NCBI GenBank assembly: GCA_947179485.1
Contig: OX359246.1
Span: 186,001 to 250,000, forward strand
Source of the DNA: Allacma fusca
Taxonomy: Eukaryota > Arthropoda > Collembola > Symphypleona > Sminthuridae
Length of the DNA: 64,000 nt
Direction of reading: 5' to 3'
A program made the position numbers and the translations under genes. The notes under the pieces were generated by a model, which saw only the letters and a program-made list of their open reading frames with translations, searched no databases and was not told where the DNA came from. How positions within the stretch are numbered: position 1 is the stretch's first letter; each line of letters starts with the position of its first letter. This document shows positions 28,706 through 44,897 of this stretch, piece after piece.

Positions 28706-30717
28706 AACGCCAAGTTTTAACTAAAGCTATAGTTTACATTTATGGCCCTCCCCCCCTCCAGCAAGCAACATATAATAGGCATAGCTGAAAGACATTAACC
28801 CTATACTCTAATGTCTCCCACCATACAAAATCTCATGCCGATACTGATTTTGCATTCCATACGGTTTCCTCGTAAACACTTCTTATTAGTTCTTTCTTTT
28901 CTTTTTCAAATTATTATAGAATTCCTTTATCAAAATATTCAATGACATTGAAACAATTGGAACAATTATTCCTCGCTTAATTGTCGAAACAACAAGAAGT
29001 ATATTAGAGTCGAGAAAAAACATGCCCGTACTTATACTTGTTAATTAAAATGTTATAATATTTGTGGATTTTCATGTTGGCTTGCATTGGAGAGTTAGAC
29101 ACGTTGTTTAAGTTTCGTGAGTTTGATTGTGAGTATTCCACTTGGTTCGTTCCCGCTCAAAGCCTATGTTGCGTGAGCTTATACTTTGACATCTTAATTC
29201 CTGGTATTCCATTTCCTTTAAAAAGGAATAAAAAAAACCAAATTGACTAAACCAAAGTTTATAGATTACATTTTCCTCTTACAATTAGCTGACAATAATA
29301 TTTGCATATGCTCAATCCTCATCTTAAACATGGTCACTGTTGACTGTTAGACTGTATTGGCAAATGTGGGACTTCTATCCTCGTGTTCATTTAATTATCC
29401 TTAATTCTACTAACGACCTGTTAATCCCAACCGTATTAAGAATTTCGGTGGAATAAAAATTAATTGTGTAGATATATGCGTGTGGATGAACAACTGAGAG
29501 ATGACTTGCAGAGGGGAATAAAGCGGAAATATTCATGTGAGATAATATAAAAGTAGAGCTGTACTGTATGACATTGTTGCTGATTGTGAGTTGATCGAGC
29601 TAGTTTTTTTTAATGTCCGTGAGCAGAAAACATATATCTCCCATCCTCCGTCCACTTTCTATTTCACTTTCCTAGAGATAGAGATATATGCTCTCAACTT
29701 CGTAGGTTTTCGGTCATGTACTGCTAGCACTGCATATAAGGCAGACGCTGGCTGATTGAAATTCATTTATGAAAGTTTTTGACTGATTGCAAACCATTTC
29801 TTTACGTACGCTCAAGTAAATTCATTTTTTATGACTAGTCAAGTACAATATATGTTCTATTCAATTTAAATACGCAAGGAATAATATTTCTAGAAATTAT
29901 CCCTTTGCATATGATTAGCACAGGCTTGTTCACATAAAAGAAACACAGCAGAACACTGCTCCCATATCCTGCTCATACTTCAACAATAATAGACTGGGCA
30001 GGAACACCCTTCAAAGGTTCCCGAAGATATGAGCAAACTTTTCTCGTGTCCTTACAATATCATATAGATTAACGAGGACAATGAAATAAAATCACTGGAA
30101 AAACAAGGGCAAAGTGATACATCCAAAGAGCAGTAGTGAGAATACCCTGTACAGGAGATTATGTAAAAAGTGCTCTGAATCCTAACTTTTACTCATTCAC
30201 AATGAGCTAACTCACGGGCCACGCTCTGTAATAGGCTCAATTACTCCAGAGATACTTACCCATGTTTATATGTAATTACATATGTAATTATTATATACAG
30301 TATATCTACTGACTCTTTGTAAGAACAGGGATTGACAGAATTGAGAAAAGCTATAGTGAGAGAATCCTGTGGTGATGATATTGGAAGATCAAAGGAAACT
30401 TTATGAGTAATAAAGAGAAACTGTGACGTATGGGATTAGTAATGTGCGGTGGGCTTTGTGCATTGGAAAAATTGGAATGAGCAAAAACGAAAAATCATAA
30501 GAGCCACCGTAATAATCCATCCATTCAAATCCCCAAGACTTTTATCTTTGAAGTCATGAGACCTCTCTAACATTACTATCTGTATTACATGAGAGGAAAA
30601 AATAAATAATATGCAAAGTCTCAGTATTTCTATCCCCGTGGTTTGTTTGTATGTACGAATTCTACATTTTTATTATAGCTGACAGGAGAATGGTAATGAT
30701 CGAGGAAAACGGAGGTA

Positions 30718-30741
30718 ATGTGTGTGTCTGTGTGTGTGTGT
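30718..30741. repeat. (TG)n microsatellite
   Basis: Interrupted tg run of about 24 bases. Confidence 0.8.
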
Positions 30742-33700
30742 CGTAAATTGTAATCATATTATCCAAAAGTTGTGGTCAGAGTTAGAAAATCTCCCTATTA
30801 TTCCCTACCATTGAGATTGTGGAGAAAAAATGACAAGAGGAAAGTTAACTCTGCTCATAACTCACTTTAAAAATACATTTGTTTTCATCTCACAACTTTA
30901 TTTCCATTTGTTAACATATGTTCCGCAGCCGGAATCATCTCCACTTACAATTCAATCCCTTTACTATACTGTAATTATATGCATTCCTAATATCCTAATA
31001 TTTACATACAGTAGCTCCCAAGACTTACATATTTTGTTCCTATACAAGCAATAATTATGACGGACTGTGTCATCCTCCTGTCAGCCTTTAGATTTGCTTA
31101 TGAGGAACCACAGGATTAAAAGAAAAATATTGTTTGGGACCCAGTAGATATGTACAAGTCCTATTCACATCTTCGGTCATGATCTCCCCGAGAGAACTCA
31201 CGCACAGGGAAGGTCAAGATATATGAAGTAGAATGGACAGGGACGCTCTCCCAAGTTCCCAGCTTCCTTTTCTTCATGAATGTTGACAGTGAGTTATTCT
31301 TTTCAAACCGCGGAATTTTAATTATATTTACGTATCACATGTCGGTCACGATCTTGACCATCTTCAATAGAGAGCCAGAGACCTCTTACACCTGTCAAAG
31401 GTGTAGCTCAAATTTGTCTTCCAATTTTCTCAAGACATTCACTATTAGTGACCCGTTTAGATTAATCAGCTTTCACAGTCTAGATATTTACCATGGGTCC
31501 GGGAGGAAACTGATTGTGAGATACATTTCCAAATAGCCTCAAAAGGATCAACTTACATGGACATCACTCAAATCAAAATGACCTACATGTTACGCATTTG
31601 ATTGTAATAATTGTAAGTAAATTATACTGAATTTAACTGGAAATTATCTCCATCATTTTCCCTCTTCACTCACAAATCCTACTCTTCCTATAAGATCACC
31701 CTTAAAGCTCCAAAATTTGACTTATTTAAAGGTATGATCTTATAACAACTAAGTACTTGGTCAAATGTCCCAGAATTTGGACACTTCTGGAGAAAGTCCT
31801 TTTAAAAGGAGGTCTGTTATAGAGCACGAGTGGGATTTATTCCTCATTTAATTTCACGCCACGTGGTTTTATTCTTGCCAAGTATACATTATAAAAAACA
31901 ATTTCCGGTTATTCTTGTTCCCCATCAAAAGAAGTTGTGCTGTGACTGGAATGGTTGTTCCTTGAAGGTCAATGAACATGAGAGGAAAGTGTATGGATTC
32001 AGGATATATATCCAGCATGAATTAGGACTTGAAAGGCAGTAGTAGATTATTAAGTCAACCATACTTTGGATTATTTTCTTAATTCGAAGCTACTGAATTG
32101 ATTGGTGGAGAGAGGAGAAAATATTGTTAATAGATTAGTTCGTGGGATGGGATGCTGTTACTCGGTATTTGATTTTCCAAGTCCTAACCACGAATTTAGT
32201 CTCCATACAATGCCCCTTCAACGGGATTGTTCACAGCAGTGGGGCATTGTGAGCATGTTTCTATTCAATATTATACACTTGATTCATATGAACCCAGGCC
32301 GATTCAATTAATGACTTCATAAACGACAGTTCAACTAGATCTTTCATCCTTCACGAGAATGTATTATTCATATCAGCATCAGCCCAATATATTAAATCCA
32401 GCCTTATTTTTCTTTCAACACTTGTGCAGGGAGACAAATGTTATTTTACAAATATATACACACGAGACCTGAAAATGATGAAGTTTTTCCCCAATAGTAT
32501 CTAGTTACAAAAATTTGAAATTCCCATTCAACATATCCGCTTTAACGAGAGCCTTATTATTAGCCTTTACCATGGCATCCTCAACTTGTTCTAAAAGCTC
32601 CTGTAACTTTGCATGCTTTGTGTATGTATGTATCTACCCATTATGTACATACCTCTATATACATTGAGCCCATAAATAATTCCTACGTGCTTCTTGTACG
32701 CTAAATAACTATAATAAAAACGATTTTCATGTATTCACTTTCAAAGGTTAGTAACCTGTCCAAGGAGTTAATAATAAGACTTGCTATTGAAAGTGAAGTG
32801 ATTTAGCAGGCTCCTCTTTTCATTCACAATTTAAGACTGTTTATTTTTATTCCTCACCAAAAACATTAATAATTATGTATATATACAGAGGATATAATAT
32901 TCATAAAGCATCAGATTTTAGTTTAAAGTTTTCTTTTTTTCGGGCTGTGTTTCCTTAATTCAAGGGAAGAATATTATTAGAGATATTGATAAAAAAAAAG
33001 GTGAAAAGGAAGGTGAAAACTTGACTATTTTGATTTTGATCAGAGAGAAGGTAATCTTCTGAAAGTTATAATTTTTGAATGGAATATTATGGTTCCGTAT
33101 AAAATCGATGGGTTTCCCTTTTTTCTCTCTCTCTCTCTCTTGGAAAGGGTTGATGGGAATAAGTGAAGGAAATAAATAATGGCTTAACGATGGAAACACG
33201 TTCATCATGCTTAGTTCATTGGATTGAATGGAAGGAAAAGACAGAGGACATGCTCTATTCAAATCTGTAATAAGATAAGCTCTCCTCGTTAGACCAACTA
33301 TTATTACTGAAGCCACCCTCATGCGGAGTTATATGACCATCACGGCAGTAACTATTACGGGACTCAACCTAACCATGCCTAATCCCACTAAATTCTGAAA
33401 ACCCGACGTAATTCACAAGCCCAGCATCCAAAACTCCTTCCCCAATGACTCTATTCTTCAACACAATGACCAATTTACTTAAGGAAAGCACTTCTACCAT
33501 AATTCACTCCTATTATAGCATGTTGTGACAGCAGGCCGTCAGATTGCCAAAAATCCACTCTTCATAAAAGTCGAATTACATCCCTCAATAGGTACGTTTC
33601 CTCGGAAGAGCCCAAGTCTCCTAATCCTACAATAAATGGGGCAATGTGACCCTACAAAAATACATGGGAACCCTTTAGAACAAGTTTTGTTTCCTATTTT

Positions 33701-36700
33701 ATTCCCATTAGTAAGTATATAAAATATTATTGTAACCGGGGAAAATATCCTACAAATCTGCACATGGAATATTTCATATAGATATAGATATCTATGTATG
33801 TACCTATACGTATGTACCTTTTATCAAAACCGCTGTTAGCTATCTACAATCCAAATACTTGATACAAGTATGATTGAATGAAAGTTCCAAAAAACGAGAA
33901 ATAAAAAAAAAAGGATTTTATTTATTACAAATTTCGGATTAAGAGCTATAATGAGTGTACCGGTTTGGAATGAAATTATAATAATTGACTTAATCACTCA
34001 AGAGCTTCCATGCTTATACACATGACGGAGGAATTTCAATAATTTACAAAACGTGTCAGATGTTTCTATTTTCGGATACAATCCAAATCTTTATTACGTT
34101 GTAATTAATTAAATATTTACATAAAGTAAAATAATTTTATTTTTATTTATTCAACTGCGTCGGCGTGTCCAAATTATTTGTAATTTAGGAACTCAAATAC
34201 TTAATTTATGCAATTGTATTATTATGTATGTACAATTATTGCAATATTCAATATAAATAACTTCATTTGTATGTCGGTATAATTCAAAAGGTGTAACTAT
34301 ACACACCTGGTTACAAAATGTTCATATTTTCCCTTGTATTTATTTTAATATGCACATTCAGATATACGCTGAAAATTCAAACCTTGTGATTGCGACATTA
34401 TAAAAATGTACTTTCTCAGAAAAGAACACTGGAAATCAATAAAGTTAGATGATAACAAGTGAGGAGCTCATTGTAAGGAGGCGTGGAAACAAGTTGAACA
34501 AATAAATCTAATCAAGTCAATAAAATATTTTCCTTGTTATGCAAAATGTCTTTGAAAGGAAATGAGAGCAAAAATAATCAGTGCAAAGCCATTGTACAGA
34601 AAACATTATTTTTTGTAAAAGTGAACAAAATAAAGTATTTAAATCGGAATCCAAACGTAACAAGTCTTCAAATTAAAAATGTATTTGAATCTGTTTCATT
34701 AGATATTTTTTAGAATTATTCCAGACCAAAGTCAAAAATGAAATTTGTGTTGAAATAAATTGTGGCTTGAAATTAGCGACAATAATTAGCAAATTCCTAA
34801 TGTTCTTTGGGACTATATACATATTTATGTATGCATTAGGGCAAACTGTGACAACTTGGACAGGTTGTGCATTTACAGACAATCCACAATTCAAATTGAA
34901 ACAACCATCAAAATAGGTTGAGTAATCCTTCGGACATGTCACACTTGTCAGTATAAGGCTCATGTACATAAAAAACAAGTCGTTTTTCAATTGCGGAAAG
35001 GAATAAAAGTTGTACTTTTGTATTTTTACATTGTTTGGACAACTATAAATTTAGTCCAACTATCCTTCTTTACAACTTCAATCCCCATTATAATCAGTAG
35101 TCAATACATACGTAAAATCATGATAATTTCCTAATACTGCTTTCCTCAACACCATGCCTGATCCATTCTATAGATCATTATCGAGGTGCATTGCAAGGAC
35201 GTTATCCTTATAACGTATCATGTCGTCTCTTTGATAATTCACAATATTTACAAGTATTTTCCAATTCAAATAAAGCCTGGTGTGGGAATAGTAACAGTGT
35301 AACGGCCCTTTAAATCAAGTATATAAAAAGTACCCGGAAAGTGAGAACGCCTGGGGGGATGAAATTGGGAAAGAGGCCGAAGAAGGAAAGAAATAAAAAA
35401 CAATTTTAATAAGTTTCACTTAGACTCCAATTATTAATGATCAAGTGATTCCGCACACACGAGTTTGGAAATGATTTGAGGGAGTAATTATTATGAAAGG
35501 ACGTGAGGTTCCGTGTAAATGAAGAGCCAGGTATAAAGTAATTACAACAGAAATTAATTTCCCCGTGACACATCCACAAAGTGTTTGTTATGTACCTATA
35601 ATAATTACTTATGTATGTATAATTATGTACACATGAATCGCTGTTTTTCTATTTTTCCTTCTCTTCCCCCCGCAGTCATAATGCACGCTTCGCAGTCATC
35701 ACATTTAAACGACCAAGGAACAAATGTGTACTTTATGAGTCTATGTACATACACACACTACTATTTGACAAAGATTAAGTAAAGGGAAGTCGGGAAATAA
35801 TAGATTGGATTTGAAATCAAATGTTCAAATTTGTTGACTAAATTTTGTATGTCTCTCATGAGTCCCCAGTCCTCACACAATCTAGATCACATGTCTAGAT
35901 TCTGCAAATTAATGATAATTCTTGTCACTTTTCCTCCAATCCCCTTTTGTCTTGAGTCCAACTTCTTCCAAATCCTTTCCTTTATTTACACACTGCTGCA
36001 TCCACCATATAATAGATTACCTTTTCATCCCTCATGCACATAAATACATAGTAGATACCTGTCTTTACTTGAAATGCATATCTTCATTTATCTTCAACAA
36101 AACTACAACTCTTGTGCTGCTGCGCTTTCATTTGAATTCCCATAGATTGCTCACTTGAATTAATAAAAAGGAATAATTACTCCTTCCCTCTCCTCATATG
36201 TACACTACTGTTCCCAAGGAAAAAAAAATGCTCATGACATTTCTATCTTTTTAGCCCTGTCAAGATCCATATAAATCTTGAGTGGAATGAATTTTACGTG
36301 ACGTCTCCCGCAGTAGTTCATGTCCTTACCTTTTACACGTCCTATTCTAGATTGTAGCAGTAGTGCCATAAACTCCGTGATTATATCAAATAGGAGTGGA
36401 CAGGATTCAAAATGACGTTTCGAATTGGATAGTGCTCTGCAGAAGCCGCAGTTGGAGTGAGCTAACGAAACAATTATTATGTGGGAAGTAAATTCATTAC
36501 TGCAAAATGTGCGACTTTGTACAATTAATTTCACCTTATACTTTCAATTCCTTTCGTTGTTGACACGTCTACTATGTGGATATATACGAAACTTCCACAT
36601 TGTCATTCATTTCTAACGGGATTTATATTTTGAATATTCTACTGCAAGTATAGAGCCTCTCTACGAAACAACTCTTTCACATCTATAGAGAGTTTTGTAT

Positions 36701-38247
36701 GTATTTATCTAAATGTTATTTAAATAATAATCATATTTTGCAAAAATGTGTCTCGTGGTCCTAATATTACAGTCAAGAGCCAAATCCCATTATTCCTACT
36801 AAATGGAATTTTTAAAACATAACACTAAATTGGAAGCTTACAGGTTCCAGTCATCGTACAAAACCCTTGGTAATATTGATCGGAATCCGAATTCTTTTCC
36901 TTGAACAATTTGTTAAAATTGTTAGCTTATTACAAATATTTCATTCATTGATATATTTATTCATTCTCGGAAATTCAGATAGCTGACTTTTATAAATAGT
37001 CTAAATACCGTTCCTTTCCACCTTTCCTTTTCATATCTATATCTACATAATTATTACCGTATTCTACAAATACAAATATTTACTCAATTTATTATTTGTA
37101 GTAATTATTAGAGAGAAAGAAACATTTTATTTTACTCATACTCAATAGCATTTGCCCAGGACAGAGAATGCAATAATTTAAAAACTTTGAACAGCACTGT
37201 AATAGTATTAAATCTTATGCATATAAATGGTCATGATCTATATTCTATTACTTCCACTAATCCTAGTTATCAACAGACATTAGGCTTTGAAATGTTTATA
37301 GTTATTTGAGACAATGACAATTATTTGTAAGAACAAACAATATCTCCGTGTTGGGGTGGAACTGTATAGAGAGTTCCGTGTTGACATTTTATCGTTATAC
37401 GTTAACTTGATCAACTACACTTGGAAATGTTTATGTCAATCCTACAATCGTAGCAAGTAGATAAATCAATCCGTCCTTTTTTTACATGTTCATTTAGTGT
37501 TTATTATGCTGAGCATACACAAAAGGGATACCTGTTCAAGTCAGAAATTATTGTCTCTCAAGGTCTTTATAAAGGAAATCAAATTTGTCAAATATGGGAT
37601 TGAAAACATGCAATTGCTCACACTCGGTAAAATGTAGGGAGACATATATAATACATAATTATTATAGGACTTGATTTCTTTGGAGCACAATCAAAAAAGA
37701 TAGCGTGTTCGTAATTCCTGTATTATTTGCAGATATCCACATATTTAAATAAATAATTGCATTTAAACTGGAATTATTACAAAAGCTGTGTAACGTCAAG
37801 TTTAAATTGATGTGGACATCGTTCATCGATACCTTATCAGTCCCATTGACTCCCATCTGATAGAATCCTGAACCTGAATTAGCATTTTTACTTCATTATT
37901 ATCTATTTAGAGTGAGAACAATAATTATTTAAGGACTATTGGCTGAGGAGAGCCGGTGACTGAATGAGGAAGGGATTGACTTGTTCCGAGACAACACAAG
38001 GAGTTGAATGACTGCGACGACGAGACGCTGAGTGCTTGAGTTTCTTCTAATTATATTATTTACACAGGAATGGGGGGCAAAAGCTTGACTATAATAAAAC
38101 CTTGCGAAATGTTACAAGCCATAATTTCATAATAGACGTATATTTTTATGCAGTGTACGGAAAGAGAAACGATCAGAAGTGGAGGGAAGATGTTGGCACG
38201 AAGCAATAATGTAAGTAAGGGAAGGTAAATGCCCTTGTTTCAATACT

Positions 38248-38312
38248 TGAACCACATCCACACAACACACAACATACAACACAATAACATACAACACAAC
38301 AACACATAACTC
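38248..38312. repeat. Simple CA/CAA-rich repeat
   Basis: Irregular repeat of acacaac and acatacaac words. Confidence 0.7.
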
Positions 38313-41300
38313 CACACCAAACTCCATCTCATGTTAATTACCATTTCCTCACCGGTCCAAATAATAAATACGCAATCGTGACCGTCATAATTTACACTCT
38401 TTTCTTCCCCGTCAACACTTAATCTCTCTTCATGCTCTTTGGGCCAATTTCTCAAACGCTTCCGAATCAATGCAAAACAACCACAATGAACCGCATCTCA
38501 CCTTTCCTCACATAGCATTTCTAATCCTCAAAATTACTAACTTCACTTATTCTATTTTCCCTTCAGTCCCCAAGTTTTCCATATCCTTTTAAAAGCAGAG
38601 CATCTCACACAGTTTTACTTGTAATTTCCAATCCTCCAACTAATTATGGGAGGAGAAAAAACATAGGGATGTGTTCAAATATAATGTCCTGTACAAACTC
38701 AATATATGTATATGCTCTTCCAAGGGAATTCTTACAGTGACTAATTTTATAAATCCCAAAAAACATTACAAATAGAATGATGATTGTTATACAAAGGCAA
38801 GAATTTTGGAATGAGTCCCTCGTCGCAGAATGTCTGCCTTTTCTAAATACAATCAACTCTCAGAGGAGGTAGAATTTCGTCAAACATTTAAATATCACCT
38901 TTATTACAGTCTTCATGAAATGTCTTACTGTCTTTACAAGAGTTAAAATAATAATTATTATTGTAGCATCCAAATATAATTCTTACAATGATCCTTTAGG
39001 AAGAAATGAGTGGTATATGTAAATTATGTATATAATTATTACAGCAAGGGTCTATACTGTTCAATATAAATGAGGGGCTTGAGGCAAAGTGTAATAAGTG
39101 AGGAAGGAGCTGACTCTGAGTAATAAACTACGACTAATGAACTTTTGCCAGGTGTATGAAAACTACCCTTTAACCTCAATTCTTGCAAAAGATGTGTCAT
39201 GGAGCAAAAGCGGAAGGAATCCTCAAGTCTTACATCAGCCCTTAACGGTTAATAATAAAATGTCACGCACACATATTTTTTTCTTTACTATGGAATTTTA
39301 GCACTTTTTATACCCAAAAAAAAAAAATCTCCTTGACGAGAGAAAAAGTTGGAAAGTTTCTCACCCGCCGTTATCATTTCACTTTCTTAGGCACGCATAT
39401 CAACCTTTTTTTTCTATTTACTCCAAGGAAAAAGGGAAGATCTGCATTCAAAAGGCGGTGCGATGATCCCGTCACCACAAATCATCCATAATCCAAACAC
39501 ATGTCACACGGACTCCACTAAACTCTCCAATAATTCCGCATTTACATAATTATCCTCCATTACAATGCTCCTTGTTACGCTGTCATCCTTCTTGTCATTG
39601 TTTCAGGTCCACCCAATCCCCATAGCACTGCATCTGTCGAGAGAAACTGCAGAGTTTCGTGCAAAAGCTAAAAAATATGTTTCATGTCATTTTTTCCTCA
39701 AGGAACGGCCTCTAACCGCTCCAACCCAAAACCTATGTATGTAATTATTTATGTCCAAGGGATCAAAATCTAACCCCTTTGCCTACAAAAATCTCTGACG
39801 AAAATTATTTACACATTAAAAATCCATACTCAAGGGACACAGCAAGGTCCGAATTTATTCAAATGCTCCAATAACCCATATTCCAACTTTTGATGAGAAT
39901 CTTATTATGACATTCTGAGGGGGAGGGGGAGAATTGATGAAGTTGAGGAATGATGGTGGGGGGAAGTGTTACTAAATTCCTTTCCAATAAAAGTCCTTTC
40001 ACTCACAAATCCAGATTACGTGCGAGTAATTGAATAGTGATGAAAAATTTTTGAGCAAGGAAAACATACATACATTGATAATAATTACGACAATTGAAGC
40101 TTTCGAGCTATGAGTTCAACATCCAAGTTCACATTTAGAAAGACTTTCGTACATGCAATAATTATTATTATTGCTGATGTTGCTGCTGCAGTGGAGGGAT
40201 TGGAGTAAACAAGTTGAGCCACTACTGCAATAATTACGTAGATTCAACAACGTCAAAGGAAAAGTTCAGATAACATACAATTTTCAAATGAAAAATTCCG
40301 CTCGTAATAGTTCACGGAAAGTGCTTTAATGAATTATTATTCGTCTTGATACATGACAGAGCAGGAGATGAAGCATAACTTGAGTGTATAGGAACAAAAG
40401 TTTCAATTTCCACCACAACCGGCTTTTTTTTTTTTAATTTCACCGCGAGCAAAATATTACAGGTGTATTTTCAGAGCATATAACAATCTAAATATACAGT
40501 ATGCATTCTCCCTCCTCTATCAGACTTTTGGACTCTCTATTAAGAGCAAAATATTTTCCTCTCATCAAATATGGGGATTTAATGTAAATAAATGTGAGGG
40601 TTGATGGGAATTTTTGTCAATTGAAATCTGGTCAAATATTTGAGCCACCAGAGAGACTACGGACTTTGTACTAATTACATGTAGGAGGTCCCTTTGTTAA
40701 AGATTATACTGTATATAGACTGCTCGGCCTGCTCCCATAAAATCAGTGGAACTTCCACACCGTCGACCATGTTCAACTTTTTTCCAATTCAATAAATAAA
40801 TAAATATAACTCCTCGTGAATATAAAATGTGGCGCGACCATAAAATAAGAGCCATAATAAATGAAATTGATCTGCTATGATGATAACTTGCGGAATGAGT
40901 GAGGTGAGGATAGTTTAGTTGCAGAAAGGAGATCAGTGGAGATTTGCCCATGGCTTATTATATTACGAGGAAGAACTTGAGGGCTCCTGGGACTCTCGTA
41001 ATCTATCTCGCATATAGTAGAACACAATGGCTCATTGTGAGCGGAAGGAAGTGAAGTTTTTTTATGGGTTGAGGGGGATATATGATTATTTAATCCGAAA
41101 TTAAATGACCAATTATCCTCACTCATTGTTCCTTGCGTAATGTGAGGAGAGCTATATCCACAGATAAATACAGTATGTGTGGAGCCGTGGGAATCCCACT
41201 CTGAATAATATCTACAGACAATCCATTACAAGTCCCCTACGGAACCAACCCCACAGAATGTTCTACAATGTCTTCTGCTCCACTGTAGTTTGTCACAATT

Positions 41301-44300
41301 GAGTGAGAGAAAGTCAGCGGATTCTTTTCCTTCCTAATTTCAAATACGCACACGTATCATCATCACATTTCAAATAATTATCTACACACACTCACAAACA
41401 CACACTATAACATGGAAGAAATATATTATGTATATGATTGTATGGACTTGAACTAACATACATATGTGCAGCAAGTAGTAGAACTTGAAAAAGTACCGGC
41501 ATTTTTTTTTTCAGCCCAATTATATCATGAGAAGTAAATATATTGAAAAGGGCAGGGAGCTAGAGAATTGATTGGTATAGGCACAGATGTAGGTATATAC
41601 ATACGTAATTATGTAGATACATAATTATGTATGTATACTTATTTATTTGTATGCTAAAAGCCTATCTCCATGAGCAGAAAAACACTGAATGTGGATTAGG
41701 GCAAGAGGTAATTAATACAGATCGGTTGAGTGTAGTTGTGGGGAATATTATCAATCCTTTGAAGTCCTTCCACTCGGCACTCCAATTCCGCATTTATAGC
41801 AATCAAACCAGTTAGCAATAAATCTCAACTTAACCATTCCCATATGCTTTTTAATACGAGGATTAAAGGGAGCAGAGTCATATCTACATATGTATGTACA
41901 TAAGTCATTTGATCATCCAACTAGATACTAAATTCCACTTTACATGCACATAAATCAGAACGTCGGGGAAAAATTTGATGAATTCCAAAATTTCCAACAA
42001 AATTTTTGTTACATGTTCACAAATAATTTCTAAATGTTCAAAAAATCCTTAAATATTTGTCATTTCAAATTTTTTTTTAGCCTCAAGACTGGAAATATTG
42101 GTGTGTGTTTGTGTTTGTGAATGGAAATAATTTTGTGGTCTCTTGGGCTATAGAGATACAGATAGGGCAAATGATAGACTCACCCTGTAGATACAATAAG
42201 TGTGTACTCATTATAATATATGGAAATGGTTTAAGTGGAGGGAAACCGCTCGAGCCGATTATGTTGATCGAGCTCATCAAGAACGCGGCCAATAATCACC
42301 TCTCAATATTTTTCCACTTGACCCCAACCTTCCCGAAGGAACTCTTCTCAGAAGTGGCCGAGAGATGAGAAAAAAAAAGGATGAACCAATTATTAATTAC
42401 GTATATGTAGATATTTCTCTACTTGTAGGATTAAGTCAAGGTCTAAACGCGGAATTTTTGAGCCGCCTCCAAAAGTGCAAGAAATATGTAACTATAAGTG
42501 GTCATTTATTAGCATGGAAGGGAAATATCCTCGTAATTTCCTTCCCCATGCAATTCGAGTTCACAGAGCATAGAGAAGCTCTTCTAGTATACAGTCTAGC
42601 CCTACCATACACCACCCTCCGCACTATAGCATTTCCCCTGAATAAATTGATCTCGAAAGGATCATTAATTAGTAGTATAGATATTTACTGGCAGTGAGAT
42701 TGGGTGCTGTCCCAGTGAGAGTGTACTGTAAGCAAGCCCAGATGCATATCTCTGATTAATATTCCTGAGGAGTCCCCCTCTCAATTAACGTGAGTAAGCA
42801 TCATTTCCCTAATTCTCTTAGACTTACAAATCATCCGCACGTCTCCTATATTCCCCTTTTACAATGCGTCCCATCATTTTATGGGAACACAAGATCTGTG
42901 TCAGGCCTCAAAAGACTCTCGCACAACCCCCAACAACAAAACAAAACCAAACAAGCAACTATAAACAAACAACCAAACAAATAAACAAACAAATAAGCCC
43001 AAAACCAGGATATTCCCAAAAACATTTAAGCTCACAATAATGTCACTTTTCATAAATTAATGCTCCCCCTCGCTTTTGTTTACCAGTAATTATTAATGGT
43101 CCCCTATTTCTTACGTACATAATTATGTCTAAATGCATCTTCCAACCGTTACCAAACATATATGACACATCATTATCACAAAATATTACCCTTTTCAATT
43201 TATAGGGTTTACGACCTCTCAATAATAATAATAATTAATTACATAAATCTGTGTACAAATAATCCGCAGAGTAATTAATTGGAGCTGGGAAGCTCCTATC
43301 ACAGTTAAATGAGGTTTCACTGTTGACTGTATCCCTGCCTTGTAATTATGTCTTTACTGTGTTTGTCTTGAATGCTCTTCTCTGAAGCCAAGGGAGAATC
43401 CTTAATTGCAATGAATGAGTCCCAAAGGAGGAATTACCATATTTGCTAGAATGAATGAAAAAAAAACGAAGGAAGAATAAAATAATTATAATTTTCCTAA
43501 AATTATTATTCCTCATTGATATACATATGTATGTAAGAAGAGGGAAAGGAAGTTGGGATTTGACAGTGTAAAAGGGAATGTTTTGATTTTGTTTTTGTGT
43601 GAAAAAAAGTGAAACCAACCGCAAGTTTGGTGAGGGATGATGATGAGGATGAGGTGGGGGCTATTTTTAATCTTTACGGAATAATTTTCCTTCTCACAAA
43701 CACACATTATTATTATTATTATGAGCGTTATTTATAAGCATGACGTTGGAAGTGCATACTTTTGGAGTGAGGCTCATCCGCGTTACAGCCACCACTGTCA
43801 AAGCCAAGTGTAAAATGTTGAAGACTGTGAGGAGAATAGCCTCAAAGAGAAATGATAACTCATGCAGTGATTATCGTCCCTTTTAGACTCACTTTACATA
43901 TTCCCAAGCATTTTTGCTATTTGACTCGATCATCACCAAAGGGATCTTTTTTGCAGAAACAAAATTAACTATTTGTCCGTAATTGTGACTATGTACTTAT
44001 TTTCCCCCCTATTTCATGGCACCCATTCAAATTCTTTTTTTTTCTTTAGTTTCTATAGATACATAATTATAAATATCTATTTATTTATCTCTGTATGTGT
44101 CAAAGTAGTATCTGTGGAATTGTGAGTGTGCGAGTGAGTCCCACATTATATGTAGAGGAGTAAAATCTTGTCAAGTGAGTTTTGTCAATTGAGACCCGAC
44201 TTGGGATCTATCATCATTGTTTTAAACCAAATAGAGTCCACAATAGTCAAATTTAAGGGGGAAAAGTGAGAAGAATTTTAAACTGGGTAACACTTCCACA

Positions 44301-44897
44301 CGACGCACATCAAAACGTGATCCTTCAAATCAACAGTCTATTCCACTCACACACACACACACATTTTTCAAGTATAATGTATGGAAATGAGCACAAAGGC
44401 AAATTACGCATAGAGTAGAGTACTTCAATCAAATTCTCTTTTAATGCAACCTAAACATTTAAACACATACATTTCCTCTCAATTATTCCCTCAATAAGTA
44501 TCTACCTTAACGAGAAAGTTAGGACAAATCAATTAAACATTTTTACAATGAGAATCTTCAACTTGACCCTGCGCTATACGGCGCTCGTACAAAAAAATTC
44601 CCTGCATTTCCTGGAATTACACTGGTTTTTTTGGCATATCATTTTTAATCAGACTAACTTTCCTACACTTCTTTACTTATATATGTAGATATACATAATT
44701 ATGCTCCACATGTTCCCCAGACAACACAAACCACTTTTTTTACACGGCCCCGTTTAAATAACATTGTGGATGCACAATGCATAGAGGGAGGGATGTTTTC
44801 ACACAATTATTATTCAGACACCTTAAATCTGAAAGATTTATTTTTCTCACCCATGCGCAGTACTCGTTAATTACGTCCGTCATAATTTTGAGTATCT

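Larger units (their letters stand above)
28730..44890. other. Gene-poor region, first half
   Basis: About 16 kb with no coding sequence that I can support on either strand. Open frames are short and have random composition. Visible content is AT-rich DNA, short dinucleotide and trinucleotide runs, and recurrent words of the type taattatgtatgtacata (for example near 32630, 35600 and 41600). Some stretches could be distal regulatory DNA for the flanking secreted-protein genes; nothing in the sequence proves this. Confidence 0.55.

Noticed and set aside
27899-28720. Long frames in other phases across the secreted protein gene
   Set aside because: They are shadows of the Gly/Ser/Tyr-rich repeats. 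Only the 27833-28620 frame joins a signal peptide in phase.
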